Assembly: GCA_047601185.1 (NCBI GenBank)
Contig: JASGJS010000001.1
Span: forward strand, 1,648,401-1,712,400
DNA from: JASGJS01 sp047601185
GTDB lineage: Bacteria; Pseudomonadota; Gammaproteobacteria; JAURND01
Reading direction: 5' to 3'
DNA length: 64,000 nt
Shown here in pieces: positions 35,873 through 45,439 of the stretch (positions are counted from its first letter, which is position 1; the number at the start of each line of letters is the position of its first letter). The notes under the pieces are model-generated. The model saw only the letters and a program-made list of their open reading frames with translations. It was not told the DNA's origin and did no database searches. The position numbers and the translations under genes were made by a program.

Positions 35873-36829
35873 ATGACTATTTCTCAGACTATTGAACTCA
35901 GCGCCACTATCCCTCCAGAATATCAAGGGTTTCGCTTAGATCAAACACTCGCTAAGTTATTTCCAGATTATTCTCGCGCACGGCTGCAAGCTTGGATTCA
36001 AGCTGGGCAGGTTAAAATTGATCAGCAATGCTTGCGGGCGAAAGATAAAATCCAGGCCGGGCAACAGGTCACTCTTTTAGCCACATTACATCAAGAAATT
36101 CCTTGGGCCGGGCAGAATATCCCTTTACAAATTGTGTATGAAGATGAAAGTATCATCGTCCTTAATAAACCTGCAGGGTTGATCGTGCATCCTGGCGCCG
36201 GCCATGCAGATCAAACCCTCGTCAATGCCCTGCTCCATCATGCCCCTGAGTTAGCCCAACTACCACGAGGCGGTATTGTGCATCGTTTAGATAAAGAGAC
36301 TTCAGGATTGATGGTGGTGGCCCGTTCGTTGCAAGCTCATACCCAGTTAGTCCAGCAAATACAAGCACATGCGGTAGAACGAGAATATATCGCCATTGCC
36401 CGGGGTGTCATGGTCGCGGGTAAAACAGTCGATGCGCCGATGGGCCGTCATCCTACTCGTCGGACTCAAATGGCCGTGATTGAGGACGGTAAACCGGCCG
36501 TGACGCATTACCGCGTGCTGGAGCGATTTAAAGCCCATACCTATTTACGAGCGTTTTTAGAAACGGGCAGGACGCATCAAATCCGTGTTCATCTCGCCCA
36601 TGTCGGTTTCCCGCTGGTGGGTGATCCGCTGTATGGCGGGCGACTTATTCTGCCTAAAGGCTGTTCAGAGACCCTGAAATTAACGCTACAACAGTTTAAG
36701 CGCCAAGCGCTGCATGCCCAAAAATTGACGTTACAACATCCTGTTTCACAACAACCCATGAGTTGGGAAGCTGAACCCCCCAGTGATTTTCAGCACTTGC
36801 TTCGCTGTTTACAAGAAGATAAGATTTAA
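35873..36829 (+). CDS. rluD: Ribosomal large subunit pseudouridine synthase D
   Basis: RluD isomerises uridines in helix 69 of 23S rRNA. The 318-residue protein has an N-terminal S4 RNA-binding domain (FRLDQTLAKLFPDYSRARLQ) and the catalytic block GGIVHRLDKETSGLMVVAR with the nucleophilic Asp, then GRTHQIRVHLAHVGFPLVGD. It is followed three bases later by pgeF, the standard gammaproteobacterial pairing. Confidence 0.95.
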   Translation: MTISQTIELSATIPPEYQGFRLDQTLAKLFPDYSRARLQAWIQAGQVKIDQQCLRAKDKIQAGQQVTLLATLHQEIPWAGQNIPLQIVYEDESIIVLNKPAGLIVHPGAGHADQTLVNALLHHAPELAQLPRGGIVHRLDKETSGLMVVARSLQAHTQLVQQIQAHAVEREYIAIARGVMVAGKTVDAPMGRHPTRRTQMAVIEDGKPAVTHYRVLERFKAHTYLRAFLETGRTHQIRVHLAHVGFPLVGDPLYGGRLILPKGCSETLKLTLQQFKRQALHAQKLTLQHPVSQQPMSWEAEPPSDFQHLLRCLQEDKI

Positions 36830-36831
36830 CG

Positions 36832-37563
36832 ATGCTAAACTTTCTGACACCCAATTGGCCCGCTCCCAAACACATTCGCGCTTATACCACTTTGCGCACC
36901 GGTGGATGCAGCGAAGGGCCTTATGCCAGCTTTAATCTCAGCGGTCGAGAAAACGACCCCGCTGTCCCTGCCAATCGCGAATTACTTAAACAACAATTAG
37001 GTTACACCCTCGATCCCATTTGGATCAGCCAAGTGCATGGCACCCAGGCCGTTTTAGCTGAAGAAAATAGGCAAACTTCACCAGAAGCTGACGCGGTTTA
37101 TACGCGCACGACCGGCTTACCGGCTTTGATCTTAACAGCAGATTGTTTACCCGTCTTAATCTGCAACAAAGAAGGCTCCGAAGTCGCTGCCATTCATGCC
37201 GGCTGGAAAGGTTTACTCGCGGGTGTGATTGAAGCCACGATAATGAAATTACAATCCTCTCCCGATCAGCTGATGGCCTGGTTAGGCCCTGCAATTGGCC
37301 CTCAATATTTTGAAGTGGGCCCTGAAGTGCGAGATGCTTTTGTACAAAAATCTGCCGAATCGGCGGCAGCTTTCGCGCCTTATAACTCAGGTCGCTGGCT
37401 AGCCGATATTTACCAGCTGGCACGGCAACGCTTAGCACAATGTCGAGTGGCGCGGGTCTATGGCGGTGAATATTGTACTTATGCAGATTCTGAAAAATTT
37501 TATTCCTTTCGTCGGGACCAAGGTGTTACTGGGCGAATGGCGAGCTTAATTTGGATACATTAA
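36832..37563 (+). CDS. pgeF: PgeF/YfiH laccase-domain protein (purine nucleoside phosphorylase/peptidoglycan editing factor)
   Basis: A 243-residue Cu/Zn-type laccase-domain protein. Metal-binding motifs are visible: WISQVHGTQAVL (His), ILTADCLPVLI (Cys) and AAIHAGWKGLLAGVIEA (His). YfiH proteins are reported to have purine nucleoside phosphorylase/adenosine deaminase activity and, in E. coli, to correct mis-incorporated Ser in muropeptides. Lies between rluD and degP in one direction, with spacings of two and ten bases. Confidence 0.92.
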   Translation: MLNFLTPNWPAPKHIRAYTTLRTGGCSEGPYASFNLSGRENDPAVPANRELLKQQLGYTLDPIWISQVHGTQAVLAEENRQTSPEADAVYTRTTGLPALILTADCLPVLICNKEGSEVAAIHAGWKGLLAGVIEATIMKLQSSPDQLMAWLGPAIGPQYFEVGPEVRDAFVQKSAESAAAFAPYNSGRWLADIYQLARQRLAQCRVARVYGGEYCTYADSEKFYSFRRDQGVTGRMASLIWIH

Positions 37564-37573
37564 AGGGCTGATT

Positions 37574-38980
37574 ATGAAGAAAATAGCGATTGTTCTTGGA
37601 TTAACACTGAGTCTTTCCACTCTGCCTGCCAGCTATGCGGACTTACCACCGCAAGTCAATGGCAAAATTGTCACCAGCATTTCTGGCATGCTCTCAACGG
37701 TTTTACCCAGTGTCGTGAATATCACCGTATTAGGGGAAGCAGCTGTCCATCCTAACCCCAAATCGCGCTCTCCTCGATCGCAAGGCAATAATGGTAATGG
37801 GGGAGATGACGACAATAGCAATGATAATGCACCCGGATTGCCGTTCAGACGATTCCAAGAAATGGGCTCTGGGGTCATCATTGATGCCACTAAGGGCTAT
37901 ATTGTGACGAATGCTCACGTCGTGGCCGATGCTAAAAATATTACTGTGACATTAAATGACGGCCGTTTGTATAAAGCCAAATTGATTGGATATGACAAAC
38001 CCTCCGATGTCGCAGTCCTCCAACTTAATACAAAAGGTTTAACCGCCTTGCCCTTCGCCAATTCTGATAATTTGAAAGTCGGTGATTTTGTCGCTGCGAT
38101 TGGCAGCCCTTTTGGTTTACAACAAACTGTCACTTCTGGGGTGATTAGCGCGTTAAATCGCAATAATTTAGGGATTGAAGGCTATGAAAACTTTATTCAA
38201 ACCGATGCTTCCATTAATCCCGGCAATTCTGGCGGCGCGCTGGTCAATCTCAAAGGCGAATTGATCGGGGTCAATACCGCATTACTGGGACCTGTCAGCG
38301 GGAATGTCGGGATTGGTTTTGCCATCCCCAGTAACATGGTGAAACAAGTCGCAACGCAATTGATACTCTATGGTAAGGTCCAACGCGGGATTCTCGGCGT
38401 GATGGTGCAAAATCTGACCCCAGAATTAGCCGATGCCTTTAATATCAGCGGCAAACAAGGAGCGTTGGTGACCAATGTGATTCCAGGCTCTCCTGCTGCT
38501 AAAGCGGGCTTGCAAATTCAAGACGTGATTGAAAAACTCAATAACGTCGATATTACCAGTGGTGCACAAGTGCGCAATATGGTGGGTTTACTCCCCTTTG
38601 GGACCAAAGTGACCATGCAAGTCCATCGCAAAGATAAAACGATGGAGATCTCGACCACCATCATGAATCCTAAAGCCATTAAAATGGCGACGGCACCTGA
38701 GCTAAATTCATTCCTTGAGGGGGTCAGACTGACCACCTATGACCAATTAGTACCGGATTTTGGGCAGGTTAAAGGCGTGGGTGTGTTGGATGTGGATCAA
38801 ACCAGTGACGCTTGGGTCAGTGGATTAAGACCAGGCGACGTTATTGTCGAAGCCAATGGTAAACCCGTGCCAGATATCAGCGCTTTGATGAATGCTATTA
38901 AAGACAATTCGGATCGGTTGTTGTTAAAAGTCGGCAAGGATGATGGGATGGTGTTTTTGGTGATTAATCGGTTTCAATGA
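37574..38980 (+). CDS. degP: Periplasmic serine protease DegP/HtrA
   Basis: A 468-residue periplasmic protease-chaperone. Signal peptide MKKIAIVLGLTLSLSTLPAS with cleavage near SYA. The catalytic triad is visible as TNAHVVADA (His), SDVAVLQL (Asp) and NPGNSGGALVNLKGELIGVN (Ser). Two PDZ domains follow (from about residue 265 and 370). A Pro/Asn/Asp-rich insertion (about 60-85, NNGNGGDDDNSNDN) occupies the LA loop. Preceded by RBS-like AAGGGCTG. The two PDZ domains fit DegP or DegQ. Confidence 0.93.
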   Translation: MKKIAIVLGLTLSLSTLPASYADLPPQVNGKIVTSISGMLSTVLPSVVNITVLGEAAVHPNPKSRSPRSQGNNGNGGDDDNSNDNAPGLPFRRFQEMGSGVIIDATKGYIVTNAHVVADAKNITVTLNDGRLYKAKLIGYDKPSDVAVLQLNTKGLTALPFANSDNLKVGDFVAAIGSPFGLQQTVTSGVISALNRNNLGIEGYENFIQTDASINPGNSGGALVNLKGELIGVNTALLGPVSGNVGIGFAIPSNMVKQVATQLILYGKVQRGILGVMVQNLTPELADAFNISGKQGALVTNVIPGSPAAKAGLQIQDVIEKLNNVDITSGAQVRNMVGLLPFGTKVTMQVHRKDKTMEISTTIMNPKAIKMATAPELNSFLEGVRLTTYDQLVPDFGQVKGVGVLDVDQTSDAWVSGLRPGDVIVEANGKPVPDISALMNAIKDNSDRLLLKVGKDDGMVFLVINRFQ

Positions 38981-38990
38981 AATCTCTAGG

Positions 38991-39155
38991 AGCGGGCTAG
39001 CAGCCCGCGCCCCCAGGGGCTCGAGCCATAATGGCCGAGAGCATCCTTGATCTAAGACGAGATAGCTTTTGAAGACCGAGAAAGGCTTGAAGATACAGAG
39101 GGCTCAACTTTAAGCAATGGCTCGAGCCCCTGGGAGCGCGGGCTGCTAGCCCGCT
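38991..39155. repeat. MITE-like element bounded by inverted REP units (165 bp)
   Basis: Left AGCGGGCTAGCAGCCCGCGC, right GGGCTGCTAGCCCGCT, interior with GACGAGATAGCTTTTGAAGA and GAGAAAGGCTTGAAGATACA. Sits between degP and the first Rpn gene. Confidence 0.92.
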
Positions 39156-39165
39156 TAAAAATTCT

Positions 39166-40035
39166 TCACGATTTTGCTAAAGCCTTAACTTCAGCGAGTG
39201 GCAATTCTGTTAAAGCTGCAATTTCTTCTAAGGAAAAGCCTTTGTCCAGTAAATTACATGCTATTGCATGCTTGGCTTTTTGCTCGCCTTTTTGCTCGCC
39301 CTTTTCTAACCCAATCGCAATACCCTCTTCTCGGAGACCGTATTGTAGTGTTTTTTCAGTACTAATCGCATCCCAGTATCGATTGTAAGACGCCAATTCT
39401 CCTGGCGTATAGGCGGCTTCTTCCGCCAAATCAAGCGCTTGTTTAATTTCTGGAACTTCTAACCATTCTGGTGGAGCTTGATTGGCTTTTTCATTTAACT
39501 CTGCTATAAAACGCAACCATAATACTTGTAGCTTTTTTTCCTTCACATTCTTCGCTTTAAATTTCGGTAGTTCGATAAAGACCAGTTGTAAATCTTTAAT
39601 TTCTGCTTTAGGCTTTTCCACATTAACAATCTTATAGTGGTGGTACCAGTCTTCCTGGTCAGGATCAAAGGTGGTATTGAGTAAACCCAAACCATAAACG
39701 GGCTTGAGAAGATGATACTGCTCTCCTCTTTCCAATTGATTCACATACGCTCTCGCATTAAATAACATTCGCTGCATAAAACCGGTAGTCCATTGAATCT
39801 GCATTTCGACAATAAAGATTCGCCCCTGTTGATCGGTACAGCGGACATCCACCACCGTATATTTAAAACTGGGAATTTGTGGAACTTGCTCATTGGATAA
39901 ATATTCCAGACTGACAATTAAACCATCTTCAGGCAATGGCAGTACGGCATTGAGAAAGCTCTTTAATAGGTGTGGGTGTTGACCAAATATTTTTTTAAAG
40001 ACAATATCAATTTTAGGATCCAGATAGCGCGACAT
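39166..40035 (-). CDS. Rpn-family (PD-(D/E)XK nuclease transposase-like) protein, copy 1
   Basis: A 289-residue protein beginning MSRYLDPKIDIVFKKIFGQH, the signature start of the Rpn/PDDEXK_2 family (recombination-promoting nucleases). VVDVRCTDQQGRIFIVEMQI holds the D...ExQ nuclease residues. The C-terminal part has the Lys/Gly/Gln-rich short repeats (GLEKGEQKGEQK) common to this family and a final helical segment. It is nearly identical to copy 2 downstream, except for a longer repeat tract and a one-residue loss near NARAY (NASQAY in copy 2). Confidence 0.85.
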   Translation of the reverse strand: MSRYLDPKIDIVFKKIFGQHPHLLKSFLNAVLPLPEDGLIVSLEYLSNEQVPQIPSFKYTVVDVRCTDQQGRIFIVEMQIQWTTGFMQRMLFNARAYVNQLERGEQYHLLKPVYGLGLLNTTFDPDQEDWYHHYKIVNVEKPKAEIKDLQLVFIELPKFKAKNVKEKKLQVLWLRFIAELNEKANQAPPEWLEVPEIKQALDLAEEAAYTPGELASYNRYWDAISTEKTLQYGLREEGIAIGLEKGEQKGEQKAKHAIACNLLDKGFSLEEIAALTELPLAEVKALAKS

Positions 40036-40113
40036 AGCAGCACTCCAAGAACGTCATTTTCTTACCATAGCAAAAAGCCAAGCATTAAGCAATCTGGTGA
40101 AAATCTCTAAAGC

Positions 40114-40279
40114 AGCGGGCTAGCAGCCCGCACTCCCAAGCTCGAGCCATCATCACTGAGAGCATACTCAATCTAAGACGAGATAGCAGCTTTTGAAGAC
40201 CGAGAAAGGCTTGAAGATACAGAAGGTGCAACTTTAAGCAATGGCTCGAGCTCCTGGGAGCGCGGGCTGCTAGCCCGCT
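40114..40279. repeat. MITE-like element bounded by inverted REP units (166 bp)
   Basis: Same structure and nearly same interior as the element at 38991, lying between the two Rpn copies. Confidence 0.92.
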
Positions 40280-40289
40280 TTTTAATTCT

Positions 40290-41138
40290 TCACGATTTTG
40301 CTAAAGCCTTAACTTCAGCGAGTGGCAATTCTGTTAAAGCTGCAACTTCTTCCAAAGGTAAGCCTATATTCAATAGTTTATACGCTATTGCATGCTTGGC
40401 TTTTTGCTCGCCAATGGCGATGCCTTCCTCTCGGAGACCGTATTGTAGCGTTTTTTCAGTACTAATCGCATCCCAGTATCGATTGTAAGACTCTAACTCT
40501 CCTGGCGTATAGGCAGCTTCTTCCGCCAAATCGAGTGCTTGTTTAATTTCTGGAACTTCTAACCATTCTGGTGGAGCTTGATTGGCTTTTTCATTTAACT
40601 CTGCTATAAAACGCAACCATAATACTTGTAGCTTTTTTTCCTTCACATTCTTCGCTTTAAATTTCGGCAACTCGATAAAGACCAGTTGTAGATCTTTAAT
40701 TTCTGCTTTAGGCTTTTCCACATTAACAATCTTATAGTGGTGGTACCAGTCTTCCTGGTCAGGATCAAAGGTGGTATTGAGTAAACCCAAACCATAAACG
40801 GGCTTGAGAAGATGATACTGCTCTCCTCTTTCCAATTGATTCACATACGCTTGACTCGCATTAAATAACATTCGCTGCATAAAACCGGTAGTCCATTGAA
40901 TCTGCATTTCGACAATAAAGATTCGCCCCTGTTGATCGGTACAGCGGACATCCACCACCGTATATTTAAAACTGGGAATTTGTGGAACTTGCTCATTGGA
41001 TAAATATTCCAGACTGACAATTAAACCATCTTCAGGCAATGGCAGTACGGCATTGAGAAAGCTCTTTAATAGGTGTGGGTGTTGGCCAAATATTTTTTTA
41101 AAGACAATATCAATTTTAGGATCCAGATAGCGCGACAT
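40290..41138 (-). CDS. Rpn-family (PD-(D/E)XK nuclease transposase-like) protein, copy 2
   Basis: A 282-residue near-duplicate of the protein at 39166, offset by about 1.12 kb, so the gene plus its REP element was duplicated in tandem. Differences are concentrated in the last 60 residues (IAIGEQKAKHAIAYKLLNIG against IAIGLEKGEQKGEQKAKHAI), where the short repeat tract is contracted. Rpn proteins promote recA-independent recombination in E. coli and variable C-terminal repeats have been linked to phage defence; a role here is inference. Confidence 0.85.
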   Translation of the reverse strand: MSRYLDPKIDIVFKKIFGQHPHLLKSFLNAVLPLPEDGLIVSLEYLSNEQVPQIPSFKYTVVDVRCTDQQGRIFIVEMQIQWTTGFMQRMLFNASQAYVNQLERGEQYHLLKPVYGLGLLNTTFDPDQEDWYHHYKIVNVEKPKAEIKDLQLVFIELPKFKAKNVKEKKLQVLWLRFIAELNEKANQAPPEWLEVPEIKQALDLAEEAAYTPGELESYNRYWDAISTEKTLQYGLREEGIAIGEQKAKHAIAYKLLNIGLPLEEVAALTELPLAEVKALAKS

Positions 41139-41217
41139 AAAAGTGCTCCAAGAACATCATTTTTCTTACCATAGCAAAAAGTCAAACATTAAGCAATCTG
41201 GTGAAAATCTCTAAAGC

Positions 41218-41381
41218 AGCGGGCTAGCAGCCCGCGCTCCCAGGCTCGAGCCAGAATGGCCGAGAGCATCCTCGATCTAAATTGAGGTAGAAGCTTTGAA
41301 AAGCGAGAAAGGCTTTAAGCTACGAAAAGCTCAATTTTAATCATGGCTTGAGCTTTTGGGAGCACGGGCTGCTAGCCCGCT
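41218..41381. repeat. MITE-like element bounded by inverted REP units (164 bp)
   Basis: Left AGCGGGCTAGCAGCCCGCGC, right GGGCTGCTAGCCCGCT; interior diverged from the two preceding copies but keeps GAGAAAGGCTTTAAGCTACG. Its right end overlaps the stop codon of aroDE. Confidence 0.9.
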
Positions 41382-42811
41382 TTTAGCCAAATTTTCGATT
41401 GTCTGATAGCTTGTTCTACAAATAAATTATTTCCTGTGATACATTCCCATTTTGCAGCATTTGCTTTTTGTAAAAATAATGTCGGTGTTGGTTGGTAAAC
41501 AATATCCATCGCAACTTGTTGGCCTTGAGCTTGAGGAAGTGTCCAAGCTTGACATTGTGCTGAGAAAGCAGCTGCGGGCAAAGTATTCACAATTACAATA
41601 TAAGGTAAACTCGTTTGCTGAAACAATTCGGCAAAACTAATGAAGTCACATCCTAAACGTTGGCAAACTTTTTTGGCTTTAGCGACTGTGCGATTGCAAA
41701 TGGTCACGTGAGCACCGCGTTGGATCAAACAATAAGCAATCGCTTGTGCTGAACCCCCTGCGCCTAAAATCAAAATGGGAACCTGTTTTAAAGATTTTAA
41801 AGCTTGCTGCAAAATCTCTGCACCTGCTGTGCCGTCGGTGTTATATCCCCAATACTGTGAATCAATATTTTTTATCGTGTTGACGATTTGAGTGGCTTGA
41901 GCATCGCCTTCTAAATGATCTAATAAAGGCACGATGGTTTCTTTATGCGGCATTGTGACACTAAAACCCGCGAAAGGAAGTTGCCGCAACAAGTTCATAG
42001 CAGATTGTAAATCTTCGGGCGAAATTTTTAATTTGACATAGACTGCATTGCGGTTTTGTGACTGAAAGACATGATTATGAAAGCGATGGCCTTGACTATG
42101 CGCAACCGGATCGCCTAACAAGGCATAAATTTTCGTGTCCCGATTTAATTGTTGTACGCGGTAGATGTCTGTTAATTCTGCTAAAGTCAGTTGTCTGGGC
42201 GCTGTGGCAGATTCTGGCGTTAAACTGCCATACACAAAAATACTCCCTAAAACAGGCGCTAAAATTCGGCTAGCTTCTCCATATTCTCCCATGGCCATCA
42301 CCATAAGTTGGTGCTGATCACGAAATTGTTGTAAGAAAATCATCAAACGCAAAGTGTCACAAATTGAGCGCGCATAAGTGGCAATCTTAATGCAGGAGAA
42401 AACTGGATGATTAATTCGCGAAAATAATTCAGTTAAGTGGCTGGGTGTTTCAGAAAAGTTATGATAAGAACCAATGATTTTGATATTAGGAGAGTGGGCT
42501 GTGAGTTTTTGGATAAAGTGGAGATCAACATCCGTTTCAATGTCTAAATAATCAGGCGCTAAACTGGCCAGTTTTTCAATCCACGCTAAACGCTGGGCTT
42601 CTGTCATATTGCATTGCCCTCCCTGATCAGTTTTACGCAATGTAAAAATCACTGGGAGGGTCAATTCGGCACGAAGTGTTTTAATTTCATCAATATTCAG
42701 CGTTTGCCAGTAGTCGAACCGCAGCTCCAATACATCCGCGACGGTTAAAGCCTGTTGAATTTGCACTTTAACGTCGGGTAGCGTCGGCCCAACAATACTG
42801 GCAACTCGCAT
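41372..42811 (-). CDS. Fused 3-dehydroquinate dehydratase (type I) and shikimate dehydrogenase
   Basis: A 479-residue fusion catalysing two consecutive shikimate-pathway steps. Residues 1-220 are a type I dehydratase (LELRFDYWQTLN, IIGSYHNFSETP, and CIKIATYARSICDTLRL with the Schiff-base Lys). Residues 230-479 are an AroE-like dehydrogenase (YALLGDPVAHSQGHRFHNHV, FAGFSVTMPHKETIVPLLDH, WGYNTDGTAGAEIL, ILILGAGGSAQAIAYCL). The AroD-AroE order is the one seen in plants and Chlamydia; in most gammaproteobacteria the genes are separate. It abuts pnp (one base shared). The C-terminus ends in a REP element. Confidence 0.93.
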   Translation of the reverse strand: MRVASIVGPTLPDVKVQIQQALTVADVLELRFDYWQTLNIDEIKTLRAELTLPVIFTLRKTDQGGQCNMTEAQRLAWIEKLASLAPDYLDIETDVDLHFIQKLTAHSPNIKIIGSYHNFSETPSHLTELFSRINHPVFSCIKIATYARSICDTLRLMIFLQQFRDQHQLMVMAMGEYGEASRILAPVLGSIFVYGSLTPESATAPRQLTLAELTDIYRVQQLNRDTKIYALLGDPVAHSQGHRFHNHVFQSQNRNAVYVKLKISPEDLQSAMNLLRQLPFAGFSVTMPHKETIVPLLDHLEGDAQATQIVNTIKNIDSQYWGYNTDGTAGAEILQQALKSLKQVPILILGAGGSAQAIAYCLIQRGAHVTICNRTVAKAKKVCQRLGCDFISFAELFQQTSLPYIVIVNTLPAAAFSAQCQAWTLPQAQGQQVAMDIVYQPTPTLFLQKANAAKWECITGNNLFVEQAIRQSKIWLKAG

Positions 42812-44913
42812 TAAGACGCTGCGACAGTGGCCGCTTCTTTCATGCTTAAACGGATTCGGCCTTGACGATCAATTTCGATCACTTTCACTGTCACGGCTTG
42901 ACCTTCACTTAACACATCTTGCACATTGGCGACACGCTCATTGCTGATTTGAGAGATATGCACTAAACCTTGCTTGCTGGGTGAAATGGCGACGAAAGCG
43001 CCGAAATCCGCCAGTTTCACCACGGTGCCTTCGTAGATACCACCCACTTCAATTTCAGCGACAATCGCATTAATTCTGCGTAAAGCATCTTCTCCGGCTG
43101 CCGTATCCACTGAGGAAATTTTGATGACGCCGGTATCGCTGATATCGATCACCGCACCGGTTGCTTCAGTAATTTCACGAATGGTGACGCCTCCTTTACC
43201 GATGACTTCACGAATCTTATCGGGATGGATTTTAATGGTGGTGATACGAGGCGCATAAGAAGAAATCGTTTCGCGTGCTTGACCTATTTCTTGATTCATA
43301 ATGTTTAAAATATGCAAACGACCTTCACGCGCCTGTTCTAATGCTTGCTCCATAATCTTAACGGTAATTCCATCAATTTTAATATCCATTTGTAACGCAG
43401 TAATGCCTTCTAAAGTCCCAGCCACTTTAAAATCCATATCACCTAAATGGTCTTCATCACCTAAAATATCGGTAATCACCGCAAACGCATCGCCCTCTTT
43501 AATCAACCCCATGGCAATACCAGCAACAGGGGATTTAATCGGGACACCAGCATCCATTAACGCTAAGCTACAGCCACAGACACTGGCCATAGAGCTAGAG
43601 CCATTCGATTCGGTAATTTCAGAGACCACACGCACCACATAAGGGAAGGCTTGAAAAGCCGGCATCACCGCTTGCATCGCGCGTCTGGCTAGGCGCCCAT
43701 GACCAATTTCACGACGCTTGGGTGAACCGACTTGTCCCACTTCACCGACTGAATAAGGGGGAAAATTATAGTGCAACATAAAGAGTTCTTTACGCTCTCC
43801 AGTCGGTTCTTCAATCATTTGTGCATCACGTTCGGGCGCTAAGGTTGCAACCACAATGGCTTGGGTTTCGCCACGGGTAAATAATGCTGACCCATGGGTA
43901 CGCGGCAACAGACCCGTTCGGACCTGAATAGGCCGCACAGAAAAATTATCGCGACCATCAATTCGAGGTGTGCCTTGCAAGATATTATGACGTACGACCT
44001 GTTCTTCAATCTGGCCAAAGATTTTTTTGATCGTATCGGCTGAATGGGCGGTAGCTTCATCGCTAGAAGCAGCACCAAATTGAGTGACCAACTCAGCAGC
44101 AATTTCACTTAAACGGGTTCTGCGTGCGGGTTTTTCACGAATTAGGTAGGCGGCGCGAATGGATTCCAGCGCGGCTTCTTTGATGCGCTGTTCTAACACT
44201 TGGTCGGTTACAGAAGGCTGCCAAGACCATTCCGTCGAGCCAGTTTCTGCTACCAATTCTTTAATCGCCTGGATAGCCACTTGCATTTGCTCATGACCAA
44301 AAGTAATGGCACCGAGCATGACTTTTTCAGACAGTTCTTTGGCTTCGGATTCCACCATTAAAACCGCGTGCTCTGTGCCTGCGACTACCAAATCTAAGTC
44401 AGATTGCGCGATCGCTTTGTTGCTGGGATTCAATAAATATTGCCCATCTTTATAGCCCACGCGAGCTGCGGCAATTGGTCCTTGAAACGGCATGCCGGTC
44501 AGGGCTAATGCGGCAGAAGCCCCAATGATGGCCGGAATATCAGTTTCCACTTCAGGTTCAATGGATAACACCGTTGCCACAATTTGGACATCGTCTGTAA
44601 AATCGCTGGGGAATAAGGGACGCAAGGGGCGATCAATCAATCGAGAAATTAAGGTCTCACGCTCAGTGGGGCGTCCTTCACGCTTGAAATAACCGCCAGG
44701 AATTTTACCGGTCGCATAAGTGCGTTCCATGTAATTCACGGTTAACGGGAAAAAATCACGGGCAGCCGCAGAGCGGGCACCAACCACGGTCACCAATACG
44801 ACAGTATCGCCCATAGTGACAACGACAGAAGCAGAAGCCTGGCGGGCAATTGCGCCTGTTTCTAGGGTCACTTGATGTTCCCCGTATTTAAATGTTTTTT
44901 TTGTTACGGTCAC
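42811..44913 (-). CDS. pnp: Polyribonucleotide nucleotidyltransferase
   Basis: PNPase degrades RNA 3' to 5' by phosphorolysis and is part of the RNA degradosome. The 700-residue protein has two RNase PH domains (IPGGYFKREGRPTERETLIS; LPRTHGSALFTRGETQAIVV), a KH domain (REVIGKGGVTIREITEATGA) and an S1 domain (GGIYEGTVVKLADFGAFVAI). It follows rpsO on the same strand with 32 bases between, the classic rpsO-pnp arrangement. Confidence 0.97.
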   Translation of the reverse strand: MTVTKKTFKYGEHQVTLETGAIARQASASVVVTMGDTVVLVTVVGARSAAARDFFPLTVNYMERTYATGKIPGGYFKREGRPTERETLISRLIDRPLRPLFPSDFTDDVQIVATVLSIEPEVETDIPAIIGASAALALTGMPFQGPIAAARVGYKDGQYLLNPSNKAIAQSDLDLVVAGTEHAVLMVESEAKELSEKVMLGAITFGHEQMQVAIQAIKELVAETGSTEWSWQPSVTDQVLEQRIKEAALESIRAAYLIREKPARRTRLSEIAAELVTQFGAASSDEATAHSADTIKKIFGQIEEQVVRHNILQGTPRIDGRDNFSVRPIQVRTGLLPRTHGSALFTRGETQAIVVATLAPERDAQMIEEPTGERKELFMLHYNFPPYSVGEVGQVGSPKRREIGHGRLARRAMQAVMPAFQAFPYVVRVVSEITESNGSSSMASVCGCSLALMDAGVPIKSPVAGIAMGLIKEGDAFAVITDILGDEDHLGDMDFKVAGTLEGITALQMDIKIDGITVKIMEQALEQAREGRLHILNIMNQEIGQARETISSYAPRITTIKIHPDKIREVIGKGGVTIREITEATGAVIDISDTGVIKISSVDTAAGEDALRRINAIVAEIEVGGIYEGTVVKLADFGAFVAISPSKQGLVHISQISNERVANVQDVLSEGQAVTVKVIEIDRQGRIRLSMKEAATVAAS

Positions 44914-44945
44914 AGTAACATCCTCAGTAAAATGTATGAAAGAGC

Positions 44946-45215
44946 TTAATATCGGATATTTAACTCGGTGATTAATTTGCGATAGCCTTCGGCATCAACA
45001 CTTTTGAGGTAATCTAAAAGTTTACGACGTCGGCTCACCATACGTAATAAACCCCGGCGTGAATGGTGGTCTTTGGAATGGGTTTTAAAGTGACCGGTTA
45101 ACTTGTTGATACGATTCGTTAAGATGGCAACTTGTACTTGTGGAGAACCAGTGTCTCCTTCAACGCGTTGATATTGTTTGACAATGTCGGCAGTTTCTAC
45201 AGCAGTCAATGACAT
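44946..45215 (-). CDS. rpsO: 30S ribosomal protein S15
   Basis: An 89-residue protein, the family's usual length, starting MSLTAVETADIVKQYQ at 45215 after an AGAGGAAAT ribosome binding site; the longer open frame upstream is not used. DTGSPQVQVAILTNRINKLT and HFKTHSKDHHSRRGLLRMVS are the S15 signature. It is the first gene of the rpsO-pnp unit. Confidence 0.97.
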   Translation of the reverse strand: MSLTAVETADIVKQYQRVEGDTGSPQVQVAILTNRINKLTGHFKTHSKDHHSRRGLLRMVSRRRKLLDYLKSVDAEGYRKLITELNIRY

Positions 45216-45348
45216 AGTATTTCCTCTTATAATGTATGAATGGCCAGAACCACTGTCATGTGCAGAACCGGCGAGAGGCGGCAGTATATCGCAAATCTTG
45301 CTGAGCAGCAACCGCTACCTATGAGGACTCGGGCGATTTATCTAAATC

Positions 45349-45377
45349 TTTACACAAATCTAGGAATTTGTTACAAT
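45349..45377 (+). promoter_or_regulatory. Sigma-70-type promoter upstream of the Sel1/TPR gene
   Basis: TTTACA at 45349-45354 and TACAAT at 45372-45377, 17 bases apart, leaving a leader of about 55 bases before the ATG at 45440. It lies in the divergent gap with rpsO. Confidence 0.6.
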
Positions 45378-45439
45378 ACGCGCCCAAAAGTTATATAAAG
45401 TCCAGATTAAGTTAACGTCATTTTAGATGGGGGTAGTAT

